Source: Ureibacillus yapensis (GTDB lineage Bacteria > Bacillota > Bacilli > Bacillales_A > Planococcaceae). Taken from it: a stretch of DNA of 64,000 nt. The notes beneath the pieces are model-generated. The model was not told where the DNA came from. It made no database searches and saw only the letters and a list, made by a program, of their open reading frames with translations. Every line of letters starts with the position of its first letter. Within the stretch, counting starts at the first letter, position 1. A program made the translations under genes and the position numbers. The stretch covers positions 786,106 to 850,105 of the forward strand of contig NZ_QWEI01000001.1 of assembly GCF_003515775.1 (NCBI RefSeq), written 5' to 3'. Shown piece by piece: positions 26,013 through 34,475 of the stretch.

Positions 26013-26153
26013 GATGTGTCCGGTAAATTTGCGAATTTGTCTGGTAAAATTGCTGGAAGTGTCCGGTAAAATTCTAGTGTCCCATAGAACGAAAATTTTA
26101 TCCCATAGAATCGTAAAAGTGTGCCATAGAATTATAAAAATGTCCCATAAAAC
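26013..26153 (+). repeat. Degenerate ~21-nt tandem repeat array
   Basis: Seven imperfect units of about 20-22 nt. The first three carry a TCCGGTAAA-type core (26013-26075) and the last four a TCCCATAGAA-type core (to 26153), each followed by an A-rich tail. Open frames across it read as low-complexity KMSHRT/VSGKI peptides; I do not consider them genes. Confidence 0.6.
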
Positions 26154-26243
26154 AAAAAAACCTTCTACAGTAAAGTTTTTTCTAAAAAATAGGTTTACGC
26201 TGATTCATAGCGGGTATAAAGCAAGCAAAGGAGCGCGAAAATC

Positions 26244-26342
26244 ATGAAAAAACAACAACGATATAATTTAACAAAAGAAGACTGGTTATTCGGCATCATT
26301 GGTTCTTCCATCGTCGTCTTGATTCTTCAATTTTTATATTAA
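26244..26342 (+). CDS. Small single-pass membrane protein (32 aa)
   Basis: 32 codons: a basic N-terminus (MKKQQRYNLTKEDW), then one hydrophobic helix (FGIIGSSIVVLILQFLY). AAAGGAG lies about 10 bases upstream of the ATG. Small one-helix proteins of this kind are common and often missed; the function is unknown. Support is the ribosome site and the clean amphiphilic-to-membrane pattern. Confidence 0.5.
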   Translation: MKKQQRYNLTKEDWLFGIIGSSIVVLILQFLY

Positions 26343-26400
26343 ACGTTTCTTCATTTCTGTGCTTCCCCTTTTATACATAAAACCTCGCTTACAATAAATA

Positions 26401-26432
26401 AAGCACCTTCGATTTTCCAATCAAGGTGCTCG
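26401..26432 (-). terminator. Terminator of the IDEAL-domain gene
   Basis: Minus strand AGCACCTTGATT pairs with AATCGAAGGTGCT around a GGAA loop, then TTTATTTATTG. It lies about 35 bases after the stop at 26465. Confidence 0.6.
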
Positions 26433-26464
26433 TTAAATTTTATTGATTTTTCCCTCACGAACCA

Positions 26465-26935
26465 TTATTGTGGCCCATATAATTTTGCTTTTTCTGTTGC
26501 TAACTCGTAAAAACGTTTTTCATCTCGATCTTCCAATGCCTCATCAATCAGACGTTCTAGATTTTGTTTTTCCAAATCTCGAATGATTTCATGCATTTCC
26601 GAGTTGCCTTCTTCAATTTTTCCTGGTTTGGTTTTATCTTCTGTTTCGGCTTGGTCTAAAATCGGAGTTAAATGTTCATGTACATTTGATATTAAGAGTA
26701 ATTGGTAGAGAGGTAAACGAATAAATCGATTTCCGCGTTGAAATACAAAAATCTCCGAAAGATTTTCAATTTGCTTTGTTTCCAGGTCCACTATCATTTC
26801 CTTGCCCTCAACCGGTACAAAATGATAAAGCTCATCATCCTTCATCAGTGAAAAATATTGATAAGCAAATACTAATCGCAGCGTATTTCCATTAACTTTT
26901 GTATAAAAAGGCTTCATATACTGCACTTGAATCAT
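26465..26935 (-). CDS. IDEAL-domain protein
   Basis: 156 aa. Residues 1-85 form a beta-rich domain I cannot name. The C-terminal LIDEALEDRDEKRFYELA (about 131-150) matches the short IDEAL domain found in Bacillales proteins such as YpiB and ComK-region proteins, probably a protein-interaction helix pair. An acidic linker (about 96-115) separates the two. It is transcribed alone and divergently from the SWIM/SNF2 pair. Role unknown. Confidence 0.65.
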   Translation of the reverse strand: MIQVQYMKPFYTKVNGNTLRLVFAYQYFSLMKDDELYHFVPVEGKEMIVDLETKQIENLSEIFVFQRGNRFIRLPLYQLLLISNVHEHLTPILDQAETEDKTKPGKIEEGNSEMHEIIRDLEKQNLERLIDEALEDRDEKRFYELATEKAKLYGPQ

Positions 26936-27270
26936 TTTTTATCCCCTCCTATTTAGATTGTTTCCTCAATTTAAGATTTTTCTCAACTATACTATGAAAG
27001 CGATTTCACTTTTTCTTTGATGTTGGCTCATTTACATATGTAAGGAAGCGCTTTTCAAGAATTCCTGCTGTATCTCATCATACGAATTGAAGATTTAGTT
27101 AATGCTAGGATTCCCATACTTTTCTTTTTTCAAACTAGCGAAGTGATTTAACTATTTCGTATTGTAAATTTGTTTATTTATTATTTATCTACCCATTTCT
27201 AGGGATTAAAACATCTAAATTACGAAAATAATGATTCATGTTGGTCCTTTTTTAAATTTTTTCATACTTT

Positions 27271-27299
27271 TTGTTTTACATCTTGTTTCAAGTTATAAT
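27271..27299 (+). promoter_or_regulatory. SigA promoter of the SWIM/SNF2 operon
   Basis: TTGTTT (27271-27276), 17 bases, perfect TATAAT (27294-27299), about 95 bases before the start codon. Confidence 0.65.
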
Positions 27300-27350
27300 G
27301 GAGGGAAGGACTTTTTTGACTAAGGAAGAGATGTTCTTTTTTGGTCAATG

Positions 27351-27377
27351 AAACAGTATTTAATAAAATGCTGTTTT
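27351..27377 (+). promoter_or_regulatory. Terminator-like hairpin in the SWIM/SNF2 leader
   Basis: AACAGTATTT pairs with AAATGCTGTT around AATA, directly followed by TTT and then the AAGGAG ribosome site of the first gene. An upstream TTGAC/GTCAA pairing could compete. This resembles an attenuator, or a structure that hides the ribosome site. Confidence 0.4.
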
Positions 27378-27393
27378 TAAGGAGCGAAAGATT

Positions 27394-28983
27394 ATGGCAT
27401 TATCCATTGCATCATTAGCAAGAGAGCAAACTCTCTTCATTAAAACCCAGCTTGACCAGATTGAGCATGCATTGCATCCATCTGTTACCGAAGATGAAGA
27501 GCTGGTTCGCCGCGCATTGTTTGCGGTTCGGAACAAGTCGGTTATTTTCGATCGTTATATACCATCGACGACAAACCTTTATGCAGCCGTCCAAGATGTA
27601 CGGCCAACACAAGTTTTGATTAATTTCCGCGATGAAATCGTCCATTGCGACTGCCCGCACGGAGAATGGTGCCGGCATAAAGTGAGCGTTATTTTATCGC
27701 TATATCAATATATTGATTCAGTGCAAGATTGGACAGCGAAATGGCGCTCGAAGAAAAGCGTGAATTTGCATCTTTTGGCTACCGAACGTACACCTGAAAG
27801 CTGGCTTGCTATGGTGGACGAAGTAATGAGCCATCTACTGCCTGAGGGACGGCCGATTGAAAAATTCCAAATTTCCACGGTTGCCGAGAATGCCGATAGT
27901 AAATTAAAGAGACATCTTCCCTTTGAACGCGAATGGCAGCCTCTTTATGAATTGTTTATGCAAATTTCTATTCTAAATAAAATCTGGCAACACCTGAATC
28001 TATTCGGCAACACGATTCACAGCGATTATTTTGAATACTTCTTTAATCGCCGCTTTGAAAAAATCCAAAATACGATTCATGAACTATCGGTGAAATCCCG
28101 TCTATTTGCCACCGATCCCTTTTTTGATGCACTTCAAGTGCTTGTTCGTGAGCTCTTGCTAGAGCGCAAAGCGCATATTGGCAGAAGGTTAAATGTTTAT
28201 TTATTATTTTGGGATAACGTTTTTATCGAAAAAAGCCGAGCGGAAGAAGAACTTGAAATTCTGCAAAATTACTTAATGCAAGAGGAAAATCCTCTAAGCA
28301 GCGAGGTCCTACTTCCCACAATTTTGAACATCTTTCATATCTTATTGAAAAATTATGAGGCATTAAAACTGAATGTAGCATCCATTACCCCTGAACAGAT
28401 GAATATTTACTTTGGCCTGGCGAAGTTTTCGCATTCTCGCCATGACGATGAAGCGAGCGAGTATATGTTAAAAGCAATGCTGCCCCTGTTGAACGACTAT
28501 ATCCAACATCATTTGACTCCTTCTCAACGTCAAATGTATGTAAGAAGAATTCATGCGCTTTACGAGAATGTTTCATTGACCGAACCAGAGGAACTATTGT
28601 TATATTCTGCTTTTGGCGTTTATGGTGTAGCTCCCTTTTCCGGCTATCTCTTAAAGCAAAAGCGCTATGAGGAGTGGGTGGCACTGCACCAATTATATCC
28701 GTCGTCGATTTCCTACTTGGATAGCTGTGGCCTCAAGGTTGTTCTGGAAGAAGCCCCATCATTAACTTTGCCGCTTTACCATTACTATGCATTGGAAGAG
28801 GTCAATCAAAAATCGAGAATGAACTATAAACAAGCGGTGCGCATATGGAAAATGATGAAATCAGCCGCAAAAAAATCAGGAAAAACGAACTTTTGGGAAG
28901 ATTACATTCATACTGTTCGCGAACAATTTAAACGATTGCGTGCATTACAAGAAGAATTAGAGAAAGGAAATTTACTGGTATGA
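27394..28983 (+). CDS. SWIM zinc-finger protein
   Basis: 529 aa. A SWIM-type finger lies at about residues 85-97, seen as HCDCPHGEWCRHK (CxC then CxH). The rest is helical and resembles the long helical region of SWIM proteins that are encoded just before SNF2 helicases in Firmicutes. The start has AAGGAG 8 bases upstream. Its stop overlaps the helicase ATG by 4 bases (ATGA), so the two are translationally coupled and probably act together on DNA or chromatin-like complexes. The exact role is unknown. Confidence 0.85.
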   Translation: MALSIASLAREQTLFIKTQLDQIEHALHPSVTEDEELVRRALFAVRNKSVIFDRYIPSTTNLYAAVQDVRPTQVLINFRDEIVHCDCPHGEWCRHKVSVILSLYQYIDSVQDWTAKWRSKKSVNLHLLATERTPESWLAMVDEVMSHLLPEGRPIEKFQISTVAENADSKLKRHLPFEREWQPLYELFMQISILNKIWQHLNLFGNTIHSDYFEYFFNRRFEKIQNTIHELSVKSRLFATDPFFDALQVLVRELLLERKAHIGRRLNVYLLFWDNVFIEKSRAEEELEILQNYLMQEENPLSSEVLLPTILNIFHILLKNYEALKLNVASITPEQMNIYFGLAKFSHSRHDDEASEYMLKAMLPLLNDYIQHHLTPSQRQMYVRRIHALYENVSLTEPEELLLYSAFGVYGVAPFSGYLLKQKRYEEWVALHQLYPSSISYLDSCGLKVVLEEAPSLTLPLYHYYALEEVNQKSRMNYKQAVRIWKMMKSAAKKSGKTNFWEDYIHTVREQFKRLRALQEELEKGNLLV

Positions 28984-31814
28984 CAGAAACGCCTTTTACA
29001 AAAATCATCCGAATATCCCTGGAAGAACTGCAGCCAGCTTTCTTTTCAATCACCGCATACAACGAAGCGGACGAAGTGATTCCTGCTAATAGTTGGACAC
29101 GACCGTTATTTTTCCGTTATGAACCCAATTTTTATGGGCTCACCGCTAATCAGAGCGACAATGAGATTCAGCTTGCAACCGCTGAGTTGGTTGACTTGTT
29201 TTCGCCTTTCTATAAGCATCCCTTTGTGTCATTAGTGGGCGCAGATGCGAATAGCGAACAACTTCTTTCCACTATAAGAGCAGTTCAGCTTTTATGGAAC
29301 AATAGCGTTTTGTGGGATTATGCGGTAACAGAAGAAAGGGAAAATGGCGAAGCAGCTTTTCGATTCGAGTTGCCTGAAAATTTCCTGCAAGATGAATTTG
29401 TTAAAAAAGCGATTGGGCATCACAGCATCTCCTTAGCTGAGTGTGAGGATATGCTGACAACTGCGGCGCATCAAAAATTGGCCTTTGCCGGATTGACTGC
29501 AAGCAATGTTCCCGCTTTGCTGCCGTTTTTTGCAAATGGCGGTTGGCCGTTAAATAAAGACCGCTCCATCGGCAATGTAAAAGTAGCCTTGCGATTAAGC
29601 GAACCGGAGGAAGGTTCTTCCGATTGGCTTTTGGAAACGGTTCTGAGTTCTACGAAAACTTCCAAGCTATGGACGCCTGCCATTCGCAAACGGCACTTGC
29701 CGATTGAGAAAACACTTCCTGAAAAATGGGCGCCTTTGGCAGAAGAGATTGCAAGCCAGCAAGCACAAATGCTGGAACTCATTGATTTAAGCGGTTATCA
29801 CGTTGCTCCGGAGACATTTATACATACACCGCTGGAAGATCGGGATGTACGTAAATTGCTGCGGGATGATTTTGCAAAACTCGGCGCTGTTGGATTTGAG
29901 GTCATCTTGCCGGCATGGCTAAAAGAACTAAAGCATACGAAAATGCGCGTGCGTGTTAATGCCGGCAACCAATCGCAGAAATCCGTCGCAGGCCTGGATG
30001 ATATCTTATCATTTAAATGGCAGCTTTCCGTGAACGGTGAAGTAATATCTGCCGAAGAATTCCGCAAGATTGTCGATGAAAAACGTGAATTTATCCGTAT
30101 TGGTACTGATTGGTTCCGTATGGATGTGAACTGGATGAATGAAATCCGACAGCTAATGGATCAGGCTGAAGATGAAAACTGGACAGTAAAGGAATTGCTA
30201 TTCCGCGAATTGCCAGAGGAGCTTGTCGCACCGTTGGATATGGATGAAGACGATGAGGAGCGGGATGATCCATTATTTGCATTTGAAATGCAGCGTTCGT
30301 TGCAGGATTACTTGGATCAACTTACAACGAAAAAGAATCTCCCTCCTATTCCACAGCCGATAGGGTTGCATGCTGAGTTGCGTCCATATCAGCAAGAAGG
30401 CTTTGAATGGCTGACATTTATGCGAGACCAGGAATTTGGTGCAGTGTTGGCCGATGATATGGGTCTTGGGAAAACCGTTCAAATGATTAGCTATCTTTTA
30501 TATACGGTTGAAACGTTGAATGAGACTCGTCCATCGCTCATTATCTGTCCAACATCCGTTTTAGGAAACTGGCAAAAGGAACTGGATCGTTTTGCTCCTT
30601 CCCTTAAGATTGTAACGCATTATAGCTCTTCTCGCTTGAAGGACGAGGCGTTTCGACATATGGTGGATACTGAACAGCCCCATGTTATTTTGACAACGTA
30701 TGGAACCATTACACAGGATATTGAATTTTTGCAGTTCATTGATTGGTCAACGGTCACACTAGATGAAGCGCAAAATATTAAAAATATGCAAACATTGCAA
30801 TCTCGGGCCATCCGTAAGCTAAGTGGCAAACACCATATTGCCCTGACTGGTACACCGATTGAAAACAGGCTTTCTGAGTTGTGGGCTATTTTTGATTTTA
30901 TCCATAAAGGCTATCTTGGGAGCTTTGGTAAGTTTCAGGAACAATTCATCGTACCGATTGAACGGGAAGAATCCGATCGGCATAAAGAAATTCTGCGGAC
31001 AAAAATTCGTCCCTTCTTATTGCGCCGCACGAAAAAAGATCCGGATTTAATGTTGAATCTTCCTGAAAAGCAAGAAACCAAGGAGTTTTGTTCTTTAACA
31101 AGCGAACAAGCCGCGCTTTATGAAGGTTATATTGAAGATACTATGGCTCAGCTTGACATGATGACGGCCTTTGAGAAAAAAGGACGCATCCTCCAAATGC
31201 TTAGCAAATTGAAGCAATTGTGCAACCATCCTGCGCTTTACTCGAAAGAACCTTTTGACGAGGCGAAAACGATGCTAAATCGTTCCATTAAACTGAAACG
31301 GATTGTGGAGCTGGCCGCCGAAATTGTGGATAACGGCGAACAATGCCTGATTTTCACCCAATATATCGGCATGGGGCATTTGCTGCAACATTGCTTCTCC
31401 GAATTATACAATTTGGATATCCCTTTCCTTACAGGAAGCATGCCAAAGCAGCAGCGCGATCATTTCGTCGATCGCTTCCAGGCAGGAGAGTTTCCGATAT
31501 TCTTGCTTTCCTTAAAAGCTGGCGGTACGGGACTAAATTTAACTGCTGCCAACCATGTCCTTCATGCTGATCGATGGTGGAACCCGGCAGTGGAAAATCA
31601 AGCAACTGACCGGGCTTATCGAATCGGCCAAACGCAATTTGTGCAAGTTCATAAATTCATTACCATTGGAACGATCGAAGAAAAAATTGATAAGATGATT
31701 GAAATGAAGTCTGCTTTGTCCGAGGAGTTAATCCAATCAAGCAATTGGTTAACGGAATTAAAAGAAGAAGAGTTAATGGATTTACTCATGTTGGATACGC
31801 ATGCATTAAGATAA
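28980..31814 (+). CDS. SNF2-family DNA helicase/translocase
   Basis: 944 aa. The N-terminal ~440 residues correspond to the bacterial SNF2-associated region; then the ATPase core. Motif I DDMGLGKT at about 494, DEAQ (II) at about 595, TGTPIENR (III), and in the second lobe SLKAGGTGLNLT (V) and DRAYRIGQ (VI). This is the YwqA-type enzyme: an ATP-driven translocase on double-stranded DNA that can move RNA polymerase or other proteins. It is coupled to the SWIM protein. All main motifs are intact, so it should be active. It shows no nuclease or methylase domain that would mark a defence helicase. Confidence 0.9.
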   Translation: MTETPFTKIIRISLEELQPAFFSITAYNEADEVIPANSWTRPLFFRYEPNFYGLTANQSDNEIQLATAELVDLFSPFYKHPFVSLVGADANSEQLLSTIRAVQLLWNNSVLWDYAVTEERENGEAAFRFELPENFLQDEFVKKAIGHHSISLAECEDMLTTAAHQKLAFAGLTASNVPALLPFFANGGWPLNKDRSIGNVKVALRLSEPEEGSSDWLLETVLSSTKTSKLWTPAIRKRHLPIEKTLPEKWAPLAEEIASQQAQMLELIDLSGYHVAPETFIHTPLEDRDVRKLLRDDFAKLGAVGFEVILPAWLKELKHTKMRVRVNAGNQSQKSVAGLDDILSFKWQLSVNGEVISAEEFRKIVDEKREFIRIGTDWFRMDVNWMNEIRQLMDQAEDENWTVKELLFRELPEELVAPLDMDEDDEERDDPLFAFEMQRSLQDYLDQLTTKKNLPPIPQPIGLHAELRPYQQEGFEWLTFMRDQEFGAVLADDMGLGKTVQMISYLLYTVETLNETRPSLIICPTSVLGNWQKELDRFAPSLKIVTHYSSSRLKDEAFRHMVDTEQPHVILTTYGTITQDIEFLQFIDWSTVTLDEAQNIKNMQTLQSRAIRKLSGKHHIALTGTPIENRLSELWAIFDFIHKGYLGSFGKFQEQFIVPIEREESDRHKEILRTKIRPFLLRRTKKDPDLMLNLPEKQETKEFCSLTSEQAALYEGYIEDTMAQLDMMTAFEKKGRILQMLSKLKQLCNHPALYSKEPFDEAKTMLNRSIKLKRIVELAAEIVDNGEQCLIFTQYIGMGHLLQHCFSELYNLDIPFLTGSMPKQQRDHFVDRFQAGEFPIFLLSLKAGGTGLNLTAANHVLHADRWWNPAVENQATDRAYRIGQTQFVQVHKFITIGTIEEKIDKMIEMKSALSEELIQSSNWLTELKEEELMDLLMLDTHALR

Positions 31815-31815
31815 G

Positions 31816-31851
31816 AAACAGAGTCCGCACTTTTCGGACTCTGTTTTTTTT
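31816..31851 (+). terminator. Terminator of the SWIM/SNF2 operon
   Basis: AAACAGAGTCCG (31816-31827) pairs with CGGACTCTGTTT (31835-31846), then TTTTT. Confidence 0.85.
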
Positions 31852-32176
31852 ACAGTCTCTCGTTTTCCATTACGGTTTCCATATTCAGTTGTATTTCTCT
31901 ACGAGTTTGTATGTAGAGCTGGAGGAAATGGTTACACTGCTGTGCGGTCAGGCAGTAGTGTGCTTTTTATCACCTTCTTTAGGCATATTTTTAAAGCGAG
32001 GCAGTATTTAGTGATATAAAAATTAATTGAAGGATTTTTCTGATATAGTAAGTTCAAATTTCCAACACAAACACAAGTTTAATACCGAGACGTTCAGACA
32101 AATACATTTAACATTTATTGAATCAAATATTTACCCTCTACAACATTACATTATCCACAACAATTCCATTGCTTGC
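31852..32176. other. Gap between convergent SNF2 and ssbB genes
   Basis: 325 bases. A second terminator-like hairpin, ACACTGCTG (31934-31942) with CAGTAGTGT (31953-31961) plus GCTTTTT, lies in the first half. The rest is AT-rich with no gene I accept. Confidence 0.45.
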
Positions 32177-32587
32177 CTAAAGAACCGGAACAGCACTTGC
32201 TTGTTCAGGAAGCACAAAATCCTTTGGCACTTCAACGTTTCCTGAGTTTTGCTGCGTTTTTCCTTCAGGCGTTTTTAACACATAAAATCGGACATCTTCT
32301 GCTAATACTTCAATTGTGTAAACTTTTGTATTTTCCTTATTCGTATAGGACCTGGATTGCAGTCTTCCACTAATGCCAACCAAAGAACCTTTCCCACAAT
32401 AGTTCGCGATTCGTTCTGCAAGCCTTCCCCATGCAATGCAAGGAACGAAATTGGCATCTATATTTCCTTGATAGTTCTTGAAGTTTCGATTAATGGCAAT
32501 CATAAAGCTGGCTTGTACCCGATCCTCCGAAAATGTTCTGAGATTCGGATCTTTCGTTAATCTTCCTACCAGTCCGACTTGGTTCAT
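32177..32587 (-). CDS. ssbB: Single-stranded DNA-binding protein SsbB type
   Basis: 136 aa. OB fold over residues 1-105 with MNQVGLVGRLTKDPNLR at the start, INRNFKNYQG, and a C-terminal strand EVLAEDVRFY. It lacks the acidic DDDIPF-type tail of SsbA and ends EQASAVPVL. In B. subtilis the tail-poor paralogue SsbB works in natural transformation and lies beside ywpF, as here. So I assign the competence paralogue, with the essential ssbA expected elsewhere (rpsF-ssb-rpsR). Ribosome site AGGAGG lies 8 bases before the ATG. Confidence 0.85.
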   Translation of the reverse strand: MNQVGLVGRLTKDPNLRTFSEDRVQASFMIAINRNFKNYQGNIDANFVPCIAWGRLAERIANYCGKGSLVGISGRLQSRSYTNKENTKVYTIEVLAEDVRFYVLKTPEGKTQQNSGNVEVPKDFVLPEQASAVPVL

Positions 32588-32682
32588 GGATTCACCTCCT
32601 TTCGTTTACGCTCTTATCATAAACGGGAAGGTCAAAAATTGACAAAATGCGAAAAATCAGATTCCCTTTATTTCTTGATAAC

Positions 32683-32695
32683 AAAATTGATTTTT
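32683..32695 (-). promoter_or_regulatory. ComK AT-box candidate upstream of ssbB
   Basis: AAAA-N5-TTTT (AAAATTGATTTTT), about 95 bases before the ssbB start. ComK binds paired boxes of this form, and ssbB of B. subtilis belongs to the ComK regulon. The second box is only suggested (AAAATTTT at about 32706). Confidence 0.3.
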
Positions 32696-32839
32696 GAGCA
32701 CGTCAAAATTTTAGTATTTCTACTAGAAACGTTGCGGCTCTAGGTATAACAACGTGGAGGATGGGTATGCCAAATATTAAATTTTGCAAATTTTATATGA
32801 TATACTGAAATTACTAAAAATCATTCGGGGGAATTATAT

Positions 32840-33265
32840 ATGAAGACTTTTAAATTGCTTTCGTTCGATTTGATAAAGGAAGATGGCTACCTAAACCTCC
32901 CCATTGTCGATGGCATCGTCATCAACCAAGAAAACAGCCATAAATCATGGATTCTGGAATTATTCCTCCCTAAAGAGCACCAATCCACATTTGAAAAACT
33001 TAAAACGGACAATAACGTATTCGAAGTACAAGTGATCATTTCATTTCCGGAAAATGAACCCGCTCCATTTATAGTAAAGGTAAACAACATTGAAGTCATC
33101 GGGGAAAAAATTTCTGTATTACTGAAGGGGACAATCAAAACCCATAGAAGCAAGTATTCAGAGGCTTTATTAACTTATTTATTGAATGAAAATCTATCCA
33201 ACGATGAATTGCTTTCCCGATTTAAGAAGGGAATGCGTGAAAGACCTCATTTGAAGGAATCATAA
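32840..33265 (+). CDS. ywpF: YwpF-like family protein
   Basis: 141 aa beginning MKTFKLLSFDLIKEDG, with a beta-strand-rich body and a helical C-terminus, the pattern of the YwpF-like family of Bacillales. No membrane helix or signal. GGGGGAA lies before the ATG. It is divergent to ssbB, as in the ssbB-ywpF neighbourhood of B. subtilis. Function unknown; the name rests on family resemblance and synteny. Confidence 0.75.
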   Translation: MKTFKLLSFDLIKEDGYLNLPIVDGIVINQENSHKSWILELFLPKEHQSTFEKLKTDNNVFEVQVIISFPENEPAPFIVKVNNIEVIGEKISVLLKGTIKTHRSKYSEALLTYLLNENLSNDELLSRFKKGMRERPHLKES

Positions 33266-33369
33266 TGATTTATGTAAGTTTATTTAGCGAGTTATCGGCA
33301 TTTCCGAGCGAGTTTAACTAACTTACGGGTGAATTCTCATCATTCACTTCTCCCCCTCCTGCACACCCA

Positions 33370-33399
33370 AAAACGCCCCATTCCAAAATGGGGCGTTTT
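33370..33399. terminator. Bidirectional terminator
   Basis: AAAACGCCCCAT (33370-33381) pairs with ATGGGGCGTTTT (33388-33399). It separates the convergent ywpF-like and lipoprotein genes and can stop both strands. Confidence 0.85.
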
Positions 33400-33404
33400 C
33401 GTTA

Positions 33405-33779
33405 TTATCGATTATTATCAATGCGTTCATCGTTGTTATGAACATTGCCATTGGCATTTTGTCCGGCACCGTTGCTGTTTTGGATTCCGTTCTCGTCTAT
33501 ACCATCGCGGTCGTTGTCATTATTATCAACGCCATTGTTCAAGTCATTGTTTACTCCGTTATTGTAGGCATCATTGTTTACATTATTGTCGTTATCGTTG
33601 TCAATGACATCGTTAACGCCTTCACGAACGTCTTCTCCTAAATCTTCTACGCCGCGGACTGCGTCATTGCCTACATCTTGTACATCCTGAGCAGCATTGT
33701 TCCCATTGTTATCATTATTTCCACATCCGACTAATAACATTGAACCAAAAATGGCGATCCAGATCGATTTTTTCCACAT
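33405..33779 (-). CDS. Asn/Asp-rich lipoprotein
   Basis: 124 aa from ATG 33777-33779, chosen because AGGAGGGG lies before it; a longer frame to 33818 has no ribosome site and would bury the signal. Signal peptide with lipobox LVGC, Cys19 being the lipidation site. The mature part is nearly all Asn, Asp, Gly, Val and Glu, low complexity and acidic, probably disordered and perhaps calcium-binding. Function unknown. Confidence 0.7.
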   Translation of the reverse strand: MWKKSIWIAIFGSMLLVGCGNNDNNGNNAAQDVQDVGNDAVRGVEDLGEDVREGVNDVIDNDNDNNVNNDAYNNGVNNDLNNGVDNNDNDRDGIDENGIQNSNGAGQNANGNVHNNDERIDNNR

Positions 33780-33930
33780 AAAAAAAGTCCCCTCCTTTTC
33801 CCAGATGATTTTCTTCACATTTCAAATGTGAGTAATCATAGATTGCCCGAGAAAGAAAGGAACTATCCGAAAAAATAGCGGAATGAATTTTAGTTATTCT
33901 ACAAAATCTTTACAAGCAAACAAGCAAGCT

Positions 33931-34323
33931 TTATTCTGCGTCTTTTAGCTGTTCTTTCAGCTTTTGCTCAATATACGCAGCTTCTGCTTTGCATTCATAT
34001 GTAAAGTTTGTCCCAAGTTGCTTCTGCATTTTTTCAATCGATTCAATTTGTTTCGTTGTTGGTTTTTCATTTAAAATCTTGGCAATGACTTCATCAATTT
34101 TCTTTGCCAATTCTTCATGGAATTCATGGCTAAGCAATACTTCTTGTGGCACCTTGTCAAACCAAGCCGCATTTTCCGTAAAATACTTTTGCCAAATCTT
34201 AACGAAATCTTCCATTGAAAATTTGTCATCATCCCAACCAATACTTGCTAAATATGATTCAAAAGACGTCGAAATAGACCGGGTAATGCTGATCTTTACG
34301 CCTGAAGACAACTGTTTATACAT
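33931..34323 (-). CDS. Conserved-looking hypothetical protein
   Basis: 130 aa, soluble and helical, with motifs FESYLASIGWDDDKFSMEDFVKIW and a Lys/Glu-rich C-terminus with one cysteine near 112. Not assigned to a family by me. The AGGAGG ribosome site upstream is convincing (minus strand, near 34334-34339). It lies in the position of ywp genes between ssbB and fabZ in Bacillus, so it may be a counterpart of one of those, but I could not confirm which. Confidence 0.65.
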   Translation of the reverse strand: MYKQLSSGVKISITRSISTSFESYLASIGWDDDKFSMEDFVKIWQKYFTENAAWFDKVPQEVLLSHEFHEELAKKIDEVIAKILNEKPTTKQIESIEKMQKQLGTNFTYECKAEAAYIEQKLKEQLKDAE

Positions 34324-34475
34324 TTAATTTAAAACCTCCTACGTTTAAAAGCCCAACTCTGGATGTTGCTGCACATCCTTTTGGTTAACTTTAACCCTTT
34401 TGGAAGATAAACGCAAAAATTCAACTTTTTTTCTACATATTACCCCATAACACGCAATAAATATACCATTTTTTT

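Larger units (their letters stand above)
26936..27393. other. Promoter-leader region of the SWIM/SNF2 operon
   Basis: 458 AT-rich bases. The right third holds a consensus-like promoter (27271-27299) and a leader with two hairpins (27317-27379); the left two-thirds should contain the minus-strand promoter of the IDEAL-domain gene but nothing I can define. Confidence 0.5.

Noticed and set aside
26013-26153. CRISPR array
   Set aside because: Units are about 21 nt, imperfect and adjacent with no spacers, and no cas gene is present.
25813-26247. 144-codon frame across the csaB end and the tandem repeats
   Set aside because: First part is a shadow of csaB; the rest is low-complexity sequence from the repeat array.
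27394-31814. Anti-phage defence system based on the SNF2 helicase
   Set aside because: No nuclease, methylase or other defence partner; the pair looks like the common housekeeping SWIM/SNF2 genes of Firmicutes.
31745-32011. 88-codon frame downstream of the SNF2 gene
   Set aside because: Begins inside the helicase in another frame and crosses its terminator.
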